A DNA stretch of 64,000 bases from Myxococcales bacterium (GTDB taxonomy: Bacteria > Myxococcota_A > Polyangia > Polyangiales > Polyangiaceae). The position numbers and the translations under genes are program-made. Location of the stretch: the NCBI GenBank assembly GCA_016794345.1, contig JAEUKE010000044.1, positions 1-64,000 on the forward strand, in the 5' to 3' direction. Below, piece after piece: positions 8,092-17,104 of the stretch. Within the stretch, counting starts at the first letter, position 1. The number at the start of each line of letters is the position of its first letter. The notes beneath the pieces were generated by a model. It did no database searches and was not told the DNA's origin. It saw nothing but the letters and a program-made list of their open reading frames with translations.

Positions 8092-9197
8092 TCAGCCGAA
8101 AGGCAGCGGCCATCGGCGGCTCGGTGCTCCTCCTGGCGTCGGTTGGCCTCTACTACGGCCTGTCCCGGCCCGAGGCGCCGTCCGCGGCGCTGCCCCCGCC
8201 GGCTCCGAGGCCGGCCATCGCGGCGGTCCCCAAGGGCGCCACCGCCGTCGTCACCTTCGATCTGAAGGAGCTCCGTGCCTCCCCGCTCGCCGCGCCCTAC
8301 CTGGCCGGCGAGAGGACGATCGAAGGCCTCGGCCGCATCCGTGACGCCTGCGGCTTCGATCCGCTCACGATGGTGAACGAGCTCGTCCTCGCGGTGCCGG
8401 AGGCCTTCGACGCGGAGTTCGGGATGGCCGCCACGGGCACCTTCGGCGACGGCCCGGTGGTGGACTGCGCGACGAAGGTGATCGGCTCCCGAGGCGGCAG
8501 GCCGGTGAGCTCCTCGGTCGGCTCGTTCCGCACCGTGCGCGACGTGGAGTCCCCTTCGAGCGGCGAGATCGCGGTCCGACCCGGCGGCCCGCTGCTCTTC
8601 GGCGGGGGCGGCTACCTCCGCGCGATGATCGACGCCGTCGACGGGTCGCTCGCGGCGCTCGAAGGAGGAGACCCGCACCTCGCGCTCCGTACCGAGCTCG
8701 CCGGACACGACACGATCACGGTGACCATCGTGCTCTCGAAGAAGCAGCGCGAGGTCGTCGCCCAGGAGCTCGCCGCGGCAGGCGGCGCGGCGCCGGCGCC
8801 CATCGGGGCCGTCGCCAGCGCGGCCGCGGGCCTCTCGCTCCAGGGCAACACCGCAAAGCTCCGGGTCGTCGTGGCGTGTGACGACCCCGGGTCCGCAGCC
8901 TCGCTGCTCGCGCTGGCCGAGGAGGCCAAAAGGAACGCCGCAGCGAGCAAGCCGGCGCTGCTGCTCGGAGCCGAGCCGCTCCTCGCCCGGCTGTCGGTCG
9001 AGACGCGCGGCCCTCGCCTCATCGCCTCCGTCGACGCCAGCGTGGAGGAGATCGAGACGATCATCGATCGCGCGATGAAGGTGCGCGCCTTGCTCGAGGC
9101 GCAGCGAGCGATGCCCGCCCCGGACGCCCCGACCGCGAGCGCCAGCGCGCCGGCGGCGCCCTCGGCGGCCCCGACCGCGTCGGCGCGGCCGCGCTGA
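8088..9197 (+). CDS. Membrane-anchored or secreted protein of unknown function
   Basis: 369 residues starting at an ATG overlapping the stop of the TatA-like peptide. An N-terminal hydrophobic helix (about residues 7-26, GGSVLLLASVGLYYG) acts as signal or anchor. A Pro/Ala-rich stretch follows, then a globular region with PKGATAVVTFDLKELRASPL, which resembles the start of DUF3352-type periplasmic proteins. Two cysteines (in DACGF and VVDCATK) may pair outside the cytoplasm. The C-terminus is Ala/Pro/Ser-rich low complexity. The coupling to the Tat-like peptide suggests a shared envelope job. No catalytic motif is visible. Its stop is immediately adjacent to the convergent clp stop (TGATCA). 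Confidence 0.65.
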   Translation: MISRKAAAIGGSVLLLASVGLYYGLSRPEAPSAALPPPAPRPAIAAVPKGATAVVTFDLKELRASPLAAPYLAGERTIEGLGRIRDACGFDPLTMVNELVLAVPEAFDAEFGMAATGTFGDGPVVDCATKVIGSRGGRPVSSSVGSFRTVRDVESPSSGEIAVRPGGPLLFGGGGYLRAMIDAVDGSLAALEGGDPHLALRTELAGHDTITVTIVLSKKQREVVAQELAAAGGAAPAPIGAVASAAAGLSLQGNTAKLRVVVACDDPGSAASLLALAEEAKRNAAASKPALLLGAEPLLARLSVETRGPRLIASVDASVEEIETIIDRAMKVRALLEAQRAMPAPDAPTASASAPAAPSAAPTASARPR

Positions 9198-11750
9198 TCA
9201 CGCCGTCGCGCGTTCCGACTCGATCGCGTCGACCACGATCTCGGATCCGTCGGTCCCGACGAGAGCCACCGTCCCGTCGTGCAGCTCGCCCTCGAGGATG
9301 AGGTCCGCGAGCGGCGCTTCGACGAGCCGCGCGATCGTCCGGCGGAGCGGCCGCGCGCCGAGCTCGGGATCGTAGCCGCCAGCCTGAAGGATGGCGTCGA
9401 CCACGCCCGGCTCGATCTCCAGCTTGATCCCGCGGGCGTCCATCGCGCGGGCCAGGCCGTCGAGCATCCGCTCGGCCACGAGCGCGACCTCGTCACGCGC
9501 GAGCGGGGCGAAGAAGAGCACCTCGTCGATGCGGCCGTAGAGCTCGAGCGGCAGGTGCTTCTTGGCCGCGTCGACGGCGACGTTCTGGAGCCGCGAGCCG
9601 TCGTCGGAGATCGCACGAGCGAAGCCGACCGCGCTCCCCTTGCGCTCGGCCGCGATGGCGCGAGCGCCGATGTTCGACGTCATCACGACGACGACGTTCG
9701 TGAAGTCGATCTTCCGGCCGCGCCCGTCGGTCAGCCTGCCTTCGTCGAGCACCTGCAGGAACGTGAGGAGCACCTCGGGGTGGGCCTTCTCGATCTCGTC
9801 CAGCAAGACGACCTGGTAGGGGCGACGCTTGACGGCCTCGGTCAGCTGCCCGCCCGCTTCGTGGCCGACGTACCCCGGCGGCGCGCCGATCAGCCGCGCG
9901 AGCGCGTGAGGCTCCGCGAACTCCGACAGGTCGAGGCGAGTCATCGCCTCCGGTGAGCCGAACAGGACCTCCGCGATCGCCTTGGCGGTCTCGGTCTTGC
10001 CGACGCCGGTCGGCCCGAGCAAGAGGAAGGACCCGAGCGGGCGCTGGTGGCGGAGCCCCGCCGCGCTCTTCTTGAGCTGCGACGCGATCCGCGAGAGCTC
10101 GACGGAGTGGCCGACGACCCGCTTCTTCAGCTCGGCCTCGAGGCCGACCAAGCGCTCGCGATCGTTCTGCAGGAGGCGCTCGACCGGCACGTCGGCGAGC
10201 TCCGCGATGACGTCGGCGACGAGCTCGAGCGTGACCTCGTGGCCTCCTTTTCCAGGCGCCGCGAGCCGCCGCGATCGCGCGCCGGCGAGGTCGAGCGCGC
10301 CGATGGCCTTGTCGGGCAAGGCGCGCCCAGGCAGGTAGCGAACCGACCAGCCGATCGAGGCGGCGACGGCCGTGTCGGGGTAGGTGGCGCCGTGGTGTTT
10401 CTCGAGCGCGGCGGCCGCGGAGCGCACCATGAAGAACGCCGCCGCCTCGTCGGGCTCCTCCACCTCGACCGGCACGAGCCGGCGCGCGAGCTGCGCGTCC
10501 GACTCGATGTAGCGCCGGTAGGCGTCGAGGCTCGTCGCGAAGAGCATGGCGACGTCCCCGCGCGCGAGCTGGGCCTTGAGCTCGAACACGGCCTCGTCTC
10601 CCGCCGTGAGCAGCTCGTGGACGTCGTCAAAGAAGAAGACGATGTTGTCATCGACGCGACGCGCCTCCTCGAACAACGCGGAGAGCCGCTCGGCGAGCGC
10701 GCCGCGCGCCGCAGCGCCGGAGAGGAGCTGCGAGGTCGAGACCTCCACGAAGCGGGCGCCCTTCGTGCCGAGCTGCGTGGCGACCAGGCGCGCGACCGCC
10801 GTCTTGCCCGCGCCGGCCGGTCCGACGAGGCAGGGCGCGTTCGCCCGGTGTTTGGAGAGGACGTCGATGACGCGGGCGACGTCCTCCTCGCGGCCCGAGA
10901 TCGGCAGCTCCTCCGCCGAGGACTTCGCGGTCAGCGCGTCGATGAGGGGAGTCCGCGCTTCGTGGCTCTGGTCCGAGGAGCCAGGGGCGCCGTCCTGGGG
11001 CTGAGGCTTGCGGGTGTGGCGCTTCGCAGGCGGAGGCGGCGTCGGACGTACGGGCGCGGCCCGCGCCGGGGCCGGACGCGGCGTGATCGGCGCGGCGACG
11101 ATGGCGCGCGGCGGCGTGACGACGACGGGCTGCGCCTTCGGGGCCGGCGCAGGCGCGACGTGGGACTTCGGGACGAGCGGCACGACGGCCGCTTCGACCA
11201 GCCGCCGAGGGCCGAGGGGCGCCGCCGTGACCTCGGTCCTTCCGGCCGGAACCACGGCGCGGCGGACACCGACCGCGCCCGAGACGCGGGCGAGCGCGAT
11301 CGCGCGGAGCCGCGTGACGTCCACGCCCGAGAGGGTCAGCGCGCGATGGGCGGCCGACGTGCGATCGGCGAGGAGCGCCACGAGCACGTGAAGCCCGTTC
11401 GGCTCGACGTGCGCGAGCCGGGAGTCGGGCGACAGCGTCCCCTTCCCTCGCTCGCCATCCGTCGACACCGCGCCGCGGGACCGCTTGGCGATGTCGCGAG
11501 CCTCGGCGAGGGTCCTCCCGATGGCGTCGGGGGTCTCCTCCGAGAAGGAGCGGCCGGCCTTGAGGACGTTGTCGCGGTCCAACCCGCGCTCCACGAGCAG
11601 GTCGGCGCCGGCGCCGCCTTGCGCCGCGACCGCGGCGAGCAGATGCACCGTCGTCGAGGTCTCTTTGCGGCCTGTCGCGAAGTCGATCGCCAGCTTGCGC
11701 AGCAGGGCAAGCTCGCTCTCGGAGCGTTCGGTCCGAGCGGGGCGGGTCAC
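9198..11750 (-). CDS. ClpA/ClpC-type AAA+ unfoldase
   Basis: About 850 residues from a GTG at 11750. The frame runs on to 11873 but would then overlap the divergent lipoprotein gene, and the extra residues look non-coding. An N-terminal helical repeat domain similar to Clp_N is followed by a Pro/Ala/Val-rich linker near residues 175-270. The first AAA+ module has Walker A GPAGAGKT and Walker B FFFDDVHE; the second has GPTGVGKT, LLDEIEKAHPEVL and the sensor-2 GYDPELGARPLRR. No long ClpB-style middle domain is seen. After TSNIGARAI the sequence ERKGSAVGF falls where ClpA carries its ClpP-docking IGL loop, so VGF may dock ClpP. It is likely an ATP-dependent unfoldase feeding ClpP. The exact ClpA or ClpC class is unsettled. 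Confidence 0.85.
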   Translation of the reverse strand: MTRPARTERSESELALLRKLAIDFATGRKETSTTVHLLAAVAAQGGAGADLLVERGLDRDNVLKAGRSFSEETPDAIGRTLAEARDIAKRSRGAVSTDGERGKGTLSPDSRLAHVEPNGLHVLVALLADRTSAAHRALTLSGVDVTRLRAIALARVSGAVGVRRAVVPAGRTEVTAAPLGPRRLVEAAVVPLVPKSHVAPAPAPKAQPVVVTPPRAIVAAPITPRPAPARAAPVRPTPPPPAKRHTRKPQPQDGAPGSSDQSHEARTPLIDALTAKSSAEELPISGREEDVARVIDVLSKHRANAPCLVGPAGAGKTAVARLVATQLGTKGARFVEVSTSQLLSGAAARGALAERLSALFEEARRVDDNIVFFFDDVHELLTAGDEAVFELKAQLARGDVAMLFATSLDAYRRYIESDAQLARRLVPVEVEEPDEAAAFFMVRSAAAALEKHHGATYPDTAVAASIGWSVRYLPGRALPDKAIGALDLAGARSRRLAAPGKGGHEVTLELVADVIAELADVPVERLLQNDRERLVGLEAELKKRVVGHSVELSRIASQLKKSAAGLRHQRPLGSFLLLGPTGVGKTETAKAIAEVLFGSPEAMTRLDLSEFAEPHALARLIGAPPGYVGHEAGGQLTEAVKRRPYQVVLLDEIEKAHPEVLLTFLQVLDEGRLTDGRGRKIDFTNVVVVMTSNIGARAIAAERKGSAVGFARAISDDGSRLQNVAVDAAKKHLPLELYGRIDEVLFFAPLARDEVALVAERMLDGLARAMDARGIKLEIEPGVVDAILQAGGYDPELGARPLRRTIARLVEAPLADLILEGELHDGTVALVGTDGSEIVVDAIESERATA

Positions 11751-11847
11751 CGTGCGGGCTTCGCACGCGAGAACGTGTCGGGGCAAAAAACAGGCGCGCC
11801 TCGCCGACCGGTGCCTTCGCGAGCCAACGAGGGTAAGACGCGCGCCC

Positions 11848-12441
11848 ATGAAGCCCCGCGCCCTCTGTGCCATCGCGCTTTTCCTTGGTCTCGCCGCCTG
11901 TCAGATCACGACGACGGAGCCCGTTTCGCCCGAGCCGGAGCCCGAGCCCGCCGCCACGCAGACGCCTGCGCCCGTTGCGACGAGCGCGGCCTCGACGAAG
12001 CCGAGCGAGGGCGACCTGCTCGACAAGCTCAAGAACGAGAAGGTCTGCACCGAGATGGGCTGCGTCGACGGGTTCCACGTCGGCGTCGATCCCGAGGTCT
12101 GGCCGAAAGGGCGCTACCAGCTCGAGCTCGAGGCCGACGGAAAGAAGTCCACCTGCGAGGCGAGCCTGCCGCTGCCCGCTTGCGGCAAGAAAGCGGTCTC
12201 CTGCAAGGGCGACGTGGAGGTCATGATCGGCGAGTCCGGCTGCGCCCTTCCGCCCGAGCAACACGGCCTCGGCCCCTTCACCTTCAAGGGCAAGCCCGCG
12301 AAGGTGGCGATCACGGTCAAGCGTGGCGGCAAAGAGGTCGGCAAGGCCTCGTTCTCTCCGACCTACAAGACGGTGCAGCCGAACGGCCCTTCGTGCCCGC
12401 CGACCTGCGAGCACGCGACGGACAAGATCACCGTCAAGTGA
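11848..12441 (+). CDS. Small lipoprotein of unknown function
   Basis: 197 residues. A short signal peptide ends in the lipobox LGLAAC, giving lipidation at Cys19. A Pro/Glu/Thr-rich spacer (VSPEPEPEPAATQTP) precedes a domain with six or more cysteines in pairs (EKVCTEMGC, STCEASLPLPAC, AVSCKGD, SGCALPP, GPSCPPTCEH). That pattern suggests a disulfide-stabilised beta domain on the outer surface or in the periplasm. It is divergent from clp. No family was recognised. Confidence 0.7.
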   Translation: MKPRALCAIALFLGLAACQITTTEPVSPEPEPEPAATQTPAPVATSAASTKPSEGDLLDKLKNEKVCTEMGCVDGFHVGVDPEVWPKGRYQLELEADGKKSTCEASLPLPACGKKAVSCKGDVEVMIGESGCALPPEQHGLGPFTFKGKPAKVAITVKRGGKEVGKASFSPTYKTVQPNGPSCPPTCEHATDKITVK

Positions 12442-12479
12442 AGGCCGCGGAGGCTCGCAGGCCGAGCTGCCCGCACCAA

Positions 12480-12493
12480 TGACAGTACCGTCA
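12480..12493. promoter_or_regulatory. Imperfect 14-bp palindrome, possible operator
   Basis: TGACAGTACCGTCA is self-complementary except at positions 5 and 10. It lies in the 229-base gap between the lipoprotein gene and the OmpA gene, about 180 bases before the OmpA start. No promoter could be assigned around it with confidence. Confidence 0.25.
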
Positions 12494-12670
12494 CTCTAGA
12501 CCGCCCGCTGCGTGTCCTCGGACCGGCGCGCAGCGGCGGCTCGTCCGGTTCCGGAGGGGCACCCGTGCGGGGTAGCCGCCCGCCCGCCGCACCGGCGAGT
12601 CCGTTCAGTCGGCCTTGATCAGCTTGGACTTTCAGCCTGCCTCGTTCTCGCGTAGGAAGGCCTGGCCACC

Positions 12671-14410
12671 ATGCTAAGGCTCCGCACTGCGCTCGCTCTC
12701 TTTTCGGGTCTCGCCATCGTCGGGACCGTGTCGTCTGCCTCCGCCGAGGAGCCGACCTCGAAGCCCGCCGCGACCAAGCTCTCCAAGTCGAACGGCGGCA
12801 CCATCGAGGTGGCCGCCGTGAAGGCCTCGGTCGGGGGCTCGGCCGGCACGGCCGGCGTCGGAGCTTCGGCCGACGCGCCAAGCGGTCCGCCGCCAGCGGC
12901 GGACTGGGAAGAGAAGTGGGTTCCGTGGGACACGGGAGAAGCCGAGGCCGACATGGGCTTCGCCTTCTTCGGCCACCTCGGCGTGGGCAGCCGTCTCAAC
13001 GAGGGTCCCGCGGGTGATCCGGCGGGCCCGAACGGCCTTCGCATCGGCATCACCGGCATCTTCCGGCCGATCCGTTACTTCGGCTTCGGTGTCGGCTTCG
13101 AGCACGCGGACATCGAGCGCACCCGCACGGACCTGCCGGACCAGCACTCGTACGACGACGCATACCGCGAGATGAACAACCTCTGGATCGACGCCCGCGC
13201 CTATCCCCTGCGGTTCGATCCGTTTGCGATGTACGTCAACATCGCCGGCGCGTTCGCCTTCCAGAACGTGCACACCTCCGCTTTCTTGAACCCCACGCCC
13301 GAGAACCCCGGGACGGGCACGACGTTCAAATGCGACGGGAGCGGGGACGTCGGCATGGGCATGAAGGCTGGCCTCGGCGCGGAGCTCGCCCTCGCGTCCG
13401 GCGCGGTCCTCTGGGCCGAGTTGGGCCCCGATTACTATCTCCTCTCCGAGAAGGAGCTGGACGGCTGCGACCTCGGCGCCGGCAACGCGTTCGTGTTCGG
13501 CATGCGCGGCGGCTTCGCGGTGGGCTTCGAGCGCACGCGCCTCCAGAAGGAGGCGCCGCCGCCGCCGCCCGCCCCGAAGGACTCGGACGGCGACGGCATC
13601 GCCGACAACCTCGACGCGTGCCCGTCGGTCGCCGGCGTCGCCAACGCCGACCCGAAGAAGAACGGTTGCCCGCCCGACCAGGACGGCGACGGCTTCCTCG
13701 ACGCGCAGGACGCCTGCCCGACCGAGCCCGGCGTGGCCGATCCGGATCCGAAGAAGAACGGCTGCCCGCCGCCGAAGGACCGCGACGCCGATCTCGTGAC
13801 CGACGAGCTCGACGCATGCCCCGACATCCCGGGCATCAAGACGGAAGACCCGAAGACGAACGGCTGCCCCGGTGACACCGACGGCGACGGCTTCCGCGAC
13901 GATCAAGACGCCTGCCCGCAGGAGAAGGGCCAGGACGATCCCGATCCGTCGAAGCGCGGCTGCCCCAAGCTCGTCCGCGTGACCGACAACGAGATCATCA
14001 TCCTCGAGCAGGTCCAGTTCGACTTCGGCAAGGCCACGATCAAGAAGGAGAGCGATCCGCTCCTCGACTCGGTCGCCCAGGTCCTGAAGGAGCACCCGGA
14101 GATCTTGAAGGTCGAGGTCCAGGGCCACACGGACAGCAAGGGCTCCAAGAACGTCAACACGAAGCTCTCGCAGGACCGCGCGACCGCGGTGCAGAAGGCG
14201 CTCGAGAAACGTGGCGTCGAGTCGAGCCGGCTCGTCTCGAAGGGCTACGGCCCCGAGAAGCCCATCGCCGACAACGCCACCGACGACGGCCGCGCGAAGA
14301 ACCGCCGCGTGCAGTTCATCGTGGTCGACAAGAAGGCGAAGGCGCCGCTCCAGACGTTGCCGGGGCTCCAGGCGCCGCCTGCGGCGCCCGCCCCTGCGCC
14401 GACTCCCTGA
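12671..14410 (+). CDS. OmpA-family outer-membrane protein with type-3 (TSP3) calcium repeats
   Basis: 579 residues. A signal peptide (residues 1-25, ending ASAEE) is followed by an eight-strand-like beta-barrel of about 230 residues. Four tandem thrombospondin type-3-like repeats of about 32 residues occupy roughly 298-430, each of the form DSDGDGIADNLDACP...NGCP with Asp-rich calcium ligands. The C-terminal OmpA domain shows VQFDFGKATIKKES, VEVQGHTDSKGS and KNRRVQFIV, the peptidoglycan-binding signature. The tail is Pro/Ala-rich. An AGGAAGG ten bases before the ATG is the likely ribosome site. Its role is to tether the outer membrane to the cell wall; barrel ligand unknown. Confidence 0.9.
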   Translation: MLRLRTALALFSGLAIVGTVSSASAEEPTSKPAATKLSKSNGGTIEVAAVKASVGGSAGTAGVGASADAPSGPPPAADWEEKWVPWDTGEAEADMGFAFFGHLGVGSRLNEGPAGDPAGPNGLRIGITGIFRPIRYFGFGVGFEHADIERTRTDLPDQHSYDDAYREMNNLWIDARAYPLRFDPFAMYVNIAGAFAFQNVHTSAFLNPTPENPGTGTTFKCDGSGDVGMGMKAGLGAELALASGAVLWAELGPDYYLLSEKELDGCDLGAGNAFVFGMRGGFAVGFERTRLQKEAPPPPPAPKDSDGDGIADNLDACPSVAGVANADPKKNGCPPDQDGDGFLDAQDACPTEPGVADPDPKKNGCPPPKDRDADLVTDELDACPDIPGIKTEDPKTNGCPGDTDGDGFRDDQDACPQEKGQDDPDPSKRGCPKLVRVTDNEIIILEQVQFDFGKATIKKESDPLLDSVAQVLKEHPEILKVEVQGHTDSKGSKNVNTKLSQDRATAVQKALEKRGVESSRLVSKGYGPEKPIADNATDDGRAKNRRVQFIVVDKKAKAPLQTLPGLQAPPAAPAPAPTP

Positions 14411-14469
14411 GCCCACGACGCAACAGCGTGGACCTCGGTCCACCCGGTCGACATCTTCTCCCCCGGCCC

Positions 14470-14489
14470 GCCCGCTCACTCGAGCGGGC
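14470..14489 (+). terminator. GC hairpin downstream of the OmpA gene
   Basis: GCCCGCTC-ACTC-GAGCGGGC forms a perfect 8-bp stem with a 4-base loop about 60 bases after the OmpA stop. No T-run follows, so it is either a weak intrinsic terminator or an mRNA-stabilising 3' structure. Confidence 0.4.
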
Positions 14490-14665
14490 GCGCGCGGGGG
14501 AGCGTCGTTTCCACGCGACTGGACGCGAGGCGAGCGTAGCGTCTATCGTTCGCTGATTCGTCCGAGGAAAAATGTTGGGAGGTCGCCCGCGCTCGCCCTC
14601 GTATCACGCGCGGAGCGTCCCTCTCGAGGGAGCTCGAGACGACCTCGCTGGAGCACGCCTTTGCT

Positions 14666-17002
14666 ATGATGGGACCTCAAACGAACGAGCCGCTTAGGGC
14701 CGCGAACTATCCTCCCGGTGGCTACGGCCCGCCCCCCGGCGGCGGCGGCTACGGCCCGCCCCCTGGCGCTCCGCCCGGCGGTGGCAGCTACCCGCCCGGC
14801 CCGCCCGGCGGCTACGGCCCTCCGCCGGCGCCTCCCGGCGGCTACGGTGGTCCGCCCGGCCCCGTCCAGGCGCAGCCGCCCGGCGCCCCGCCCGGTCCGG
14901 TCCCCGCGCCGGCGAAGGCCGCAGGCAAGGGTGGCCTCATCATCGGTCTCGTGGTGGGTCTCATCGCGCTCGGCGGTGGAGCCGCGGCTGCGTGGTGGTT
15001 CTGGATGCGTTCGACCGGGCCCGAGCTCGCGGTCTACATGCCGAAGGACACCCAGGTCTACGTGGAGGTCCCCAGCGTCACGAAGGCGCTGGTCAGCTTC
15101 ATCGGCGTCGACGCGATCGACGACAAGGAGCTCGATCCCGAGAAGTACAAGGGTGAGATCATCGAAGGCTTCTCCTCCTCGTTCGACGTCAGCAAAGACG
15201 AGGCTGAGTCGTTCCTGAAGAGCGCGAAGTCGATCGCCGTCGGCGTGCGCGATCTCAAGGAAGACGATCAGGGCGGCGTGCTCATGGCGTTCTCGTCGAA
15301 GGGCGATGTCGAGCCCATCCTCGGCTCCAAGCGCTTCGACAAAGACGGCGACCTCGCCGGCGGCACCAAATACAAGGTCCTCCGCAAGGACATCGACGAT
15401 CTCGACAAGCTCGAGAAGATGTCGACGTGGGAGAAGGCCTTCAACGGCATGGGGGACCGCAAGAAAGAGAAGGGCGAGGACAAGGACGACAAGAACGCCT
15501 GTGTCTGGTGGGAGAGCAAGGCGATCCTCGGCTGCGGCGACGTCGACTTCATGGAAGACGTCGGCAAGGTCATCAGCGGCGACAAGGAGAGCCTGGCGAA
15601 GGCCAACGAGACGTTCGCCAAGGCCAAGTGGCCGGCCGGCTCCTCGCTTCTCGTCTACTTCGATCCGGACGCGATCGACGAGAAGGACGTCAAGAAGGAC
15701 TTCTTCGACGGCACGGGCCCCATCCTCGGTTCCGCACGCTTCTCGGACGCCGGCGTGATCATGAGCGTCCACGCCGAGCTGAAGGGCAAGAAGCTCCCGA
15801 GCGACAAGGTCTACGGCAAGCCCGCCGACCTGACGCTCTACGAGCGCCTCCCGGCCGACACGTTCGCCTACGTGGCGTTCTCGACGAAGACCGAGGCCTC
15901 GTACAAGGACTTCGAGAAGGACCTCATCAAGTCCCTCGAGGAGACGGACGAGAAGGCCGGCGAGAAGTTCGAGAAGGGCCTCGAAGAGATGGAGAAGACC
16001 CTCGGGTTCTCCCTCGAGGACGTCTACAAGGCCGCCGGCGACGAGGCGATCCTGGCCGCGACGGCCAGCGGCAAGATCGACCTCGAGACGGTCATCAAGA
16101 AGGACAAGGAGGCGCTCGACTACTTCGGCGTCGTGCTCGCGCTCCACGTGAAGGACAAGGACGCAGCGGAGAAGGTCATCAAGGGCCTGAAGGAGACCGC
16201 AGAGGACAAGGCCAAGGGCTTCGTCGAGGTCGACAAGGCCGACGGCGGCGGGTTCTCGGTGAAGGCGAAGGAGGGCGACTTCCCGGAGGCCACCCTCACC
16301 ATGGTCGATGACAAGTACCTGGTGCTCGCTGCGGGCAATGCGAAGCGGGTGAAGTCCATCCTCGGCGCGTTCGGCAAAGAAGGCGACACGCTCAAGGCGG
16401 ACAAGGCGCACGCGAAGGCGCTCAAGGCGCTCTCGGGCAAGAACGCCATGTTCCTCTGGGTCGACACGGGCCGTATCGCCAAGCTCGCCCTCGAGATGGA
16501 CGACGACATCAAGAAGAAGATGAAGAAAGAGGGCGTGCCGATCGACGCCCTCGTCCTCGAAGGCGACGACCGTCTCACGGGAGCGCTCGCCGTTCGCGTC
16601 GACGTGAAGGACGGAACGTGGACAATCGAGGCGGAGGACCTCAACGGCCTGCTCGCGTCGGTAGGCGGCGCCGCAGCCGGCGTGGCGCTCCGAGGCCTCG
16701 GCGGAAGCGCGATGCCGAAGCCAGTCCCCGAAGAGGGCGGCGGATCCGGCGGCGGATCCGGCGGTGGCAGCGCGTTGCCGTCCGACATCGCCGTCACCGG
16801 CGTTTCCGCCTGCGACGACTACATCAAGAAGACCTGGGCCTGCGCCGAGAAGATGGGCGGACAGTCGGGCCAGGCCTTGAAGGACAGCCTGAAGCAGTCG
16901 GCCGAGGCATGGAAGAAGGTGGCCGCCACGCCGGCCGCCCGCACCGCGCTCGAAGACGGCTGCAAGAAGGCGAGCGAGGCCATGAAATCGCTCTGCCCCT
17001 GA
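14666..17002 (+). CDS. PPGGY-repeat single-pass membrane protein, DUF3352-like
   Basis: 778 residues with two consecutive ATG codons. Residues ~14-85 are a low-complexity Gly/Pro/Tyr region built on PPGGYGPPP units. One transmembrane helix follows (about 92-115, GGLIIGLVVGLIALGGG), and then a large Lys/Asp/Glu-rich domain expected outside the cytoplasm. That domain contains two similar halves opening with AVYMPKDTQVYVEVPS and LYERLPADTFAYVAFS, the pattern of DUF3352-type proteins. Near the end a natural EEGGGSGGGSGGGSALPS linker leads to a small helical domain with three cysteines (CDDY, CAEKM, GCKKAS). The protein is probably anchored with its N-terminal repeats in the cytoplasm. Function unknown. 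Confidence 0.75.
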   Translation: MMGPQTNEPLRAANYPPGGYGPPPGGGGYGPPPGAPPGGGSYPPGPPGGYGPPPAPPGGYGGPPGPVQAQPPGAPPGPVPAPAKAAGKGGLIIGLVVGLIALGGGAAAAWWFWMRSTGPELAVYMPKDTQVYVEVPSVTKALVSFIGVDAIDDKELDPEKYKGEIIEGFSSSFDVSKDEAESFLKSAKSIAVGVRDLKEDDQGGVLMAFSSKGDVEPILGSKRFDKDGDLAGGTKYKVLRKDIDDLDKLEKMSTWEKAFNGMGDRKKEKGEDKDDKNACVWWESKAILGCGDVDFMEDVGKVISGDKESLAKANETFAKAKWPAGSSLLVYFDPDAIDEKDVKKDFFDGTGPILGSARFSDAGVIMSVHAELKGKKLPSDKVYGKPADLTLYERLPADTFAYVAFSTKTEASYKDFEKDLIKSLEETDEKAGEKFEKGLEEMEKTLGFSLEDVYKAAGDEAILAATASGKIDLETVIKKDKEALDYFGVVLALHVKDKDAAEKVIKGLKETAEDKAKGFVEVDKADGGGFSVKAKEGDFPEATLTMVDDKYLVLAAGNAKRVKSILGAFGKEGDTLKADKAHAKALKALSGKNAMFLWVDTGRIAKLALEMDDDIKKKMKKEGVPIDALVLEGDDRLTGALAVRVDVKDGTWTIEAEDLNGLLASVGGAAAGVALRGLGGSAMPKPVPEEGGGSGGGSGGGSALPSDIAVTGVSACDDYIKKTWACAEKMGGQSGQALKDSLKQSAEAWKKVAATPAARTALEDGCKKASEAMKSLCP
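16735..16770 (+). repeat. Tandem 12-base GGxGGATCC-type units encoding a GGGS linker
   Basis: About three near-identical 12-base units (GGCGGATCCGGC pattern) encode three GGGS steps inside the PPGGY-repeat protein. This is a natural low-complexity tandem repeat that could vary in copy number between strains. Its boundaries are approximate by a few bases. Confidence 0.6.
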
Positions 17003-17044
17003 GCGGCGTCGGGCCCTTCTCGTAGCTGGGCCCACGAAGCGAAC

Positions 17045-17080
17045 GAGGCCGCCCCCTTCGGGTCGCGGCCTCTTCTCTTT
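17045..17080 (+). terminator. Intrinsic terminator after the PPGGY-repeat gene
   Basis: GAGGCCGC and GCGGCCTC form a perfect 8-bp stem around a 12-base loop, followed at once by TTCTCTTT. It lies in the gap between convergent genes, 43 bases after the upstream stop, so it fits a rho-independent terminator for the plus-strand gene. Confidence 0.7.
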
Positions 17081-17104
17081 CCATCCACCCCGGGGGCTCG
17101 CGCT

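Noticed and set aside
16735..16770. Repeated BamHI-like GGATCC units looking like a cloning linker or vector join
   Set aside because: They lie in frame inside a long natural gene and encode a GGGS linker with variable third bases, so contamination is unlikely.
14543..17035. Minus-strand frame of 830 codons opposite the PPGGY-repeat gene
   Set aside because: Same shadow effect; no recognisable fold, no ribosome site, and the plus-strand gene has clear domains and a terminator.
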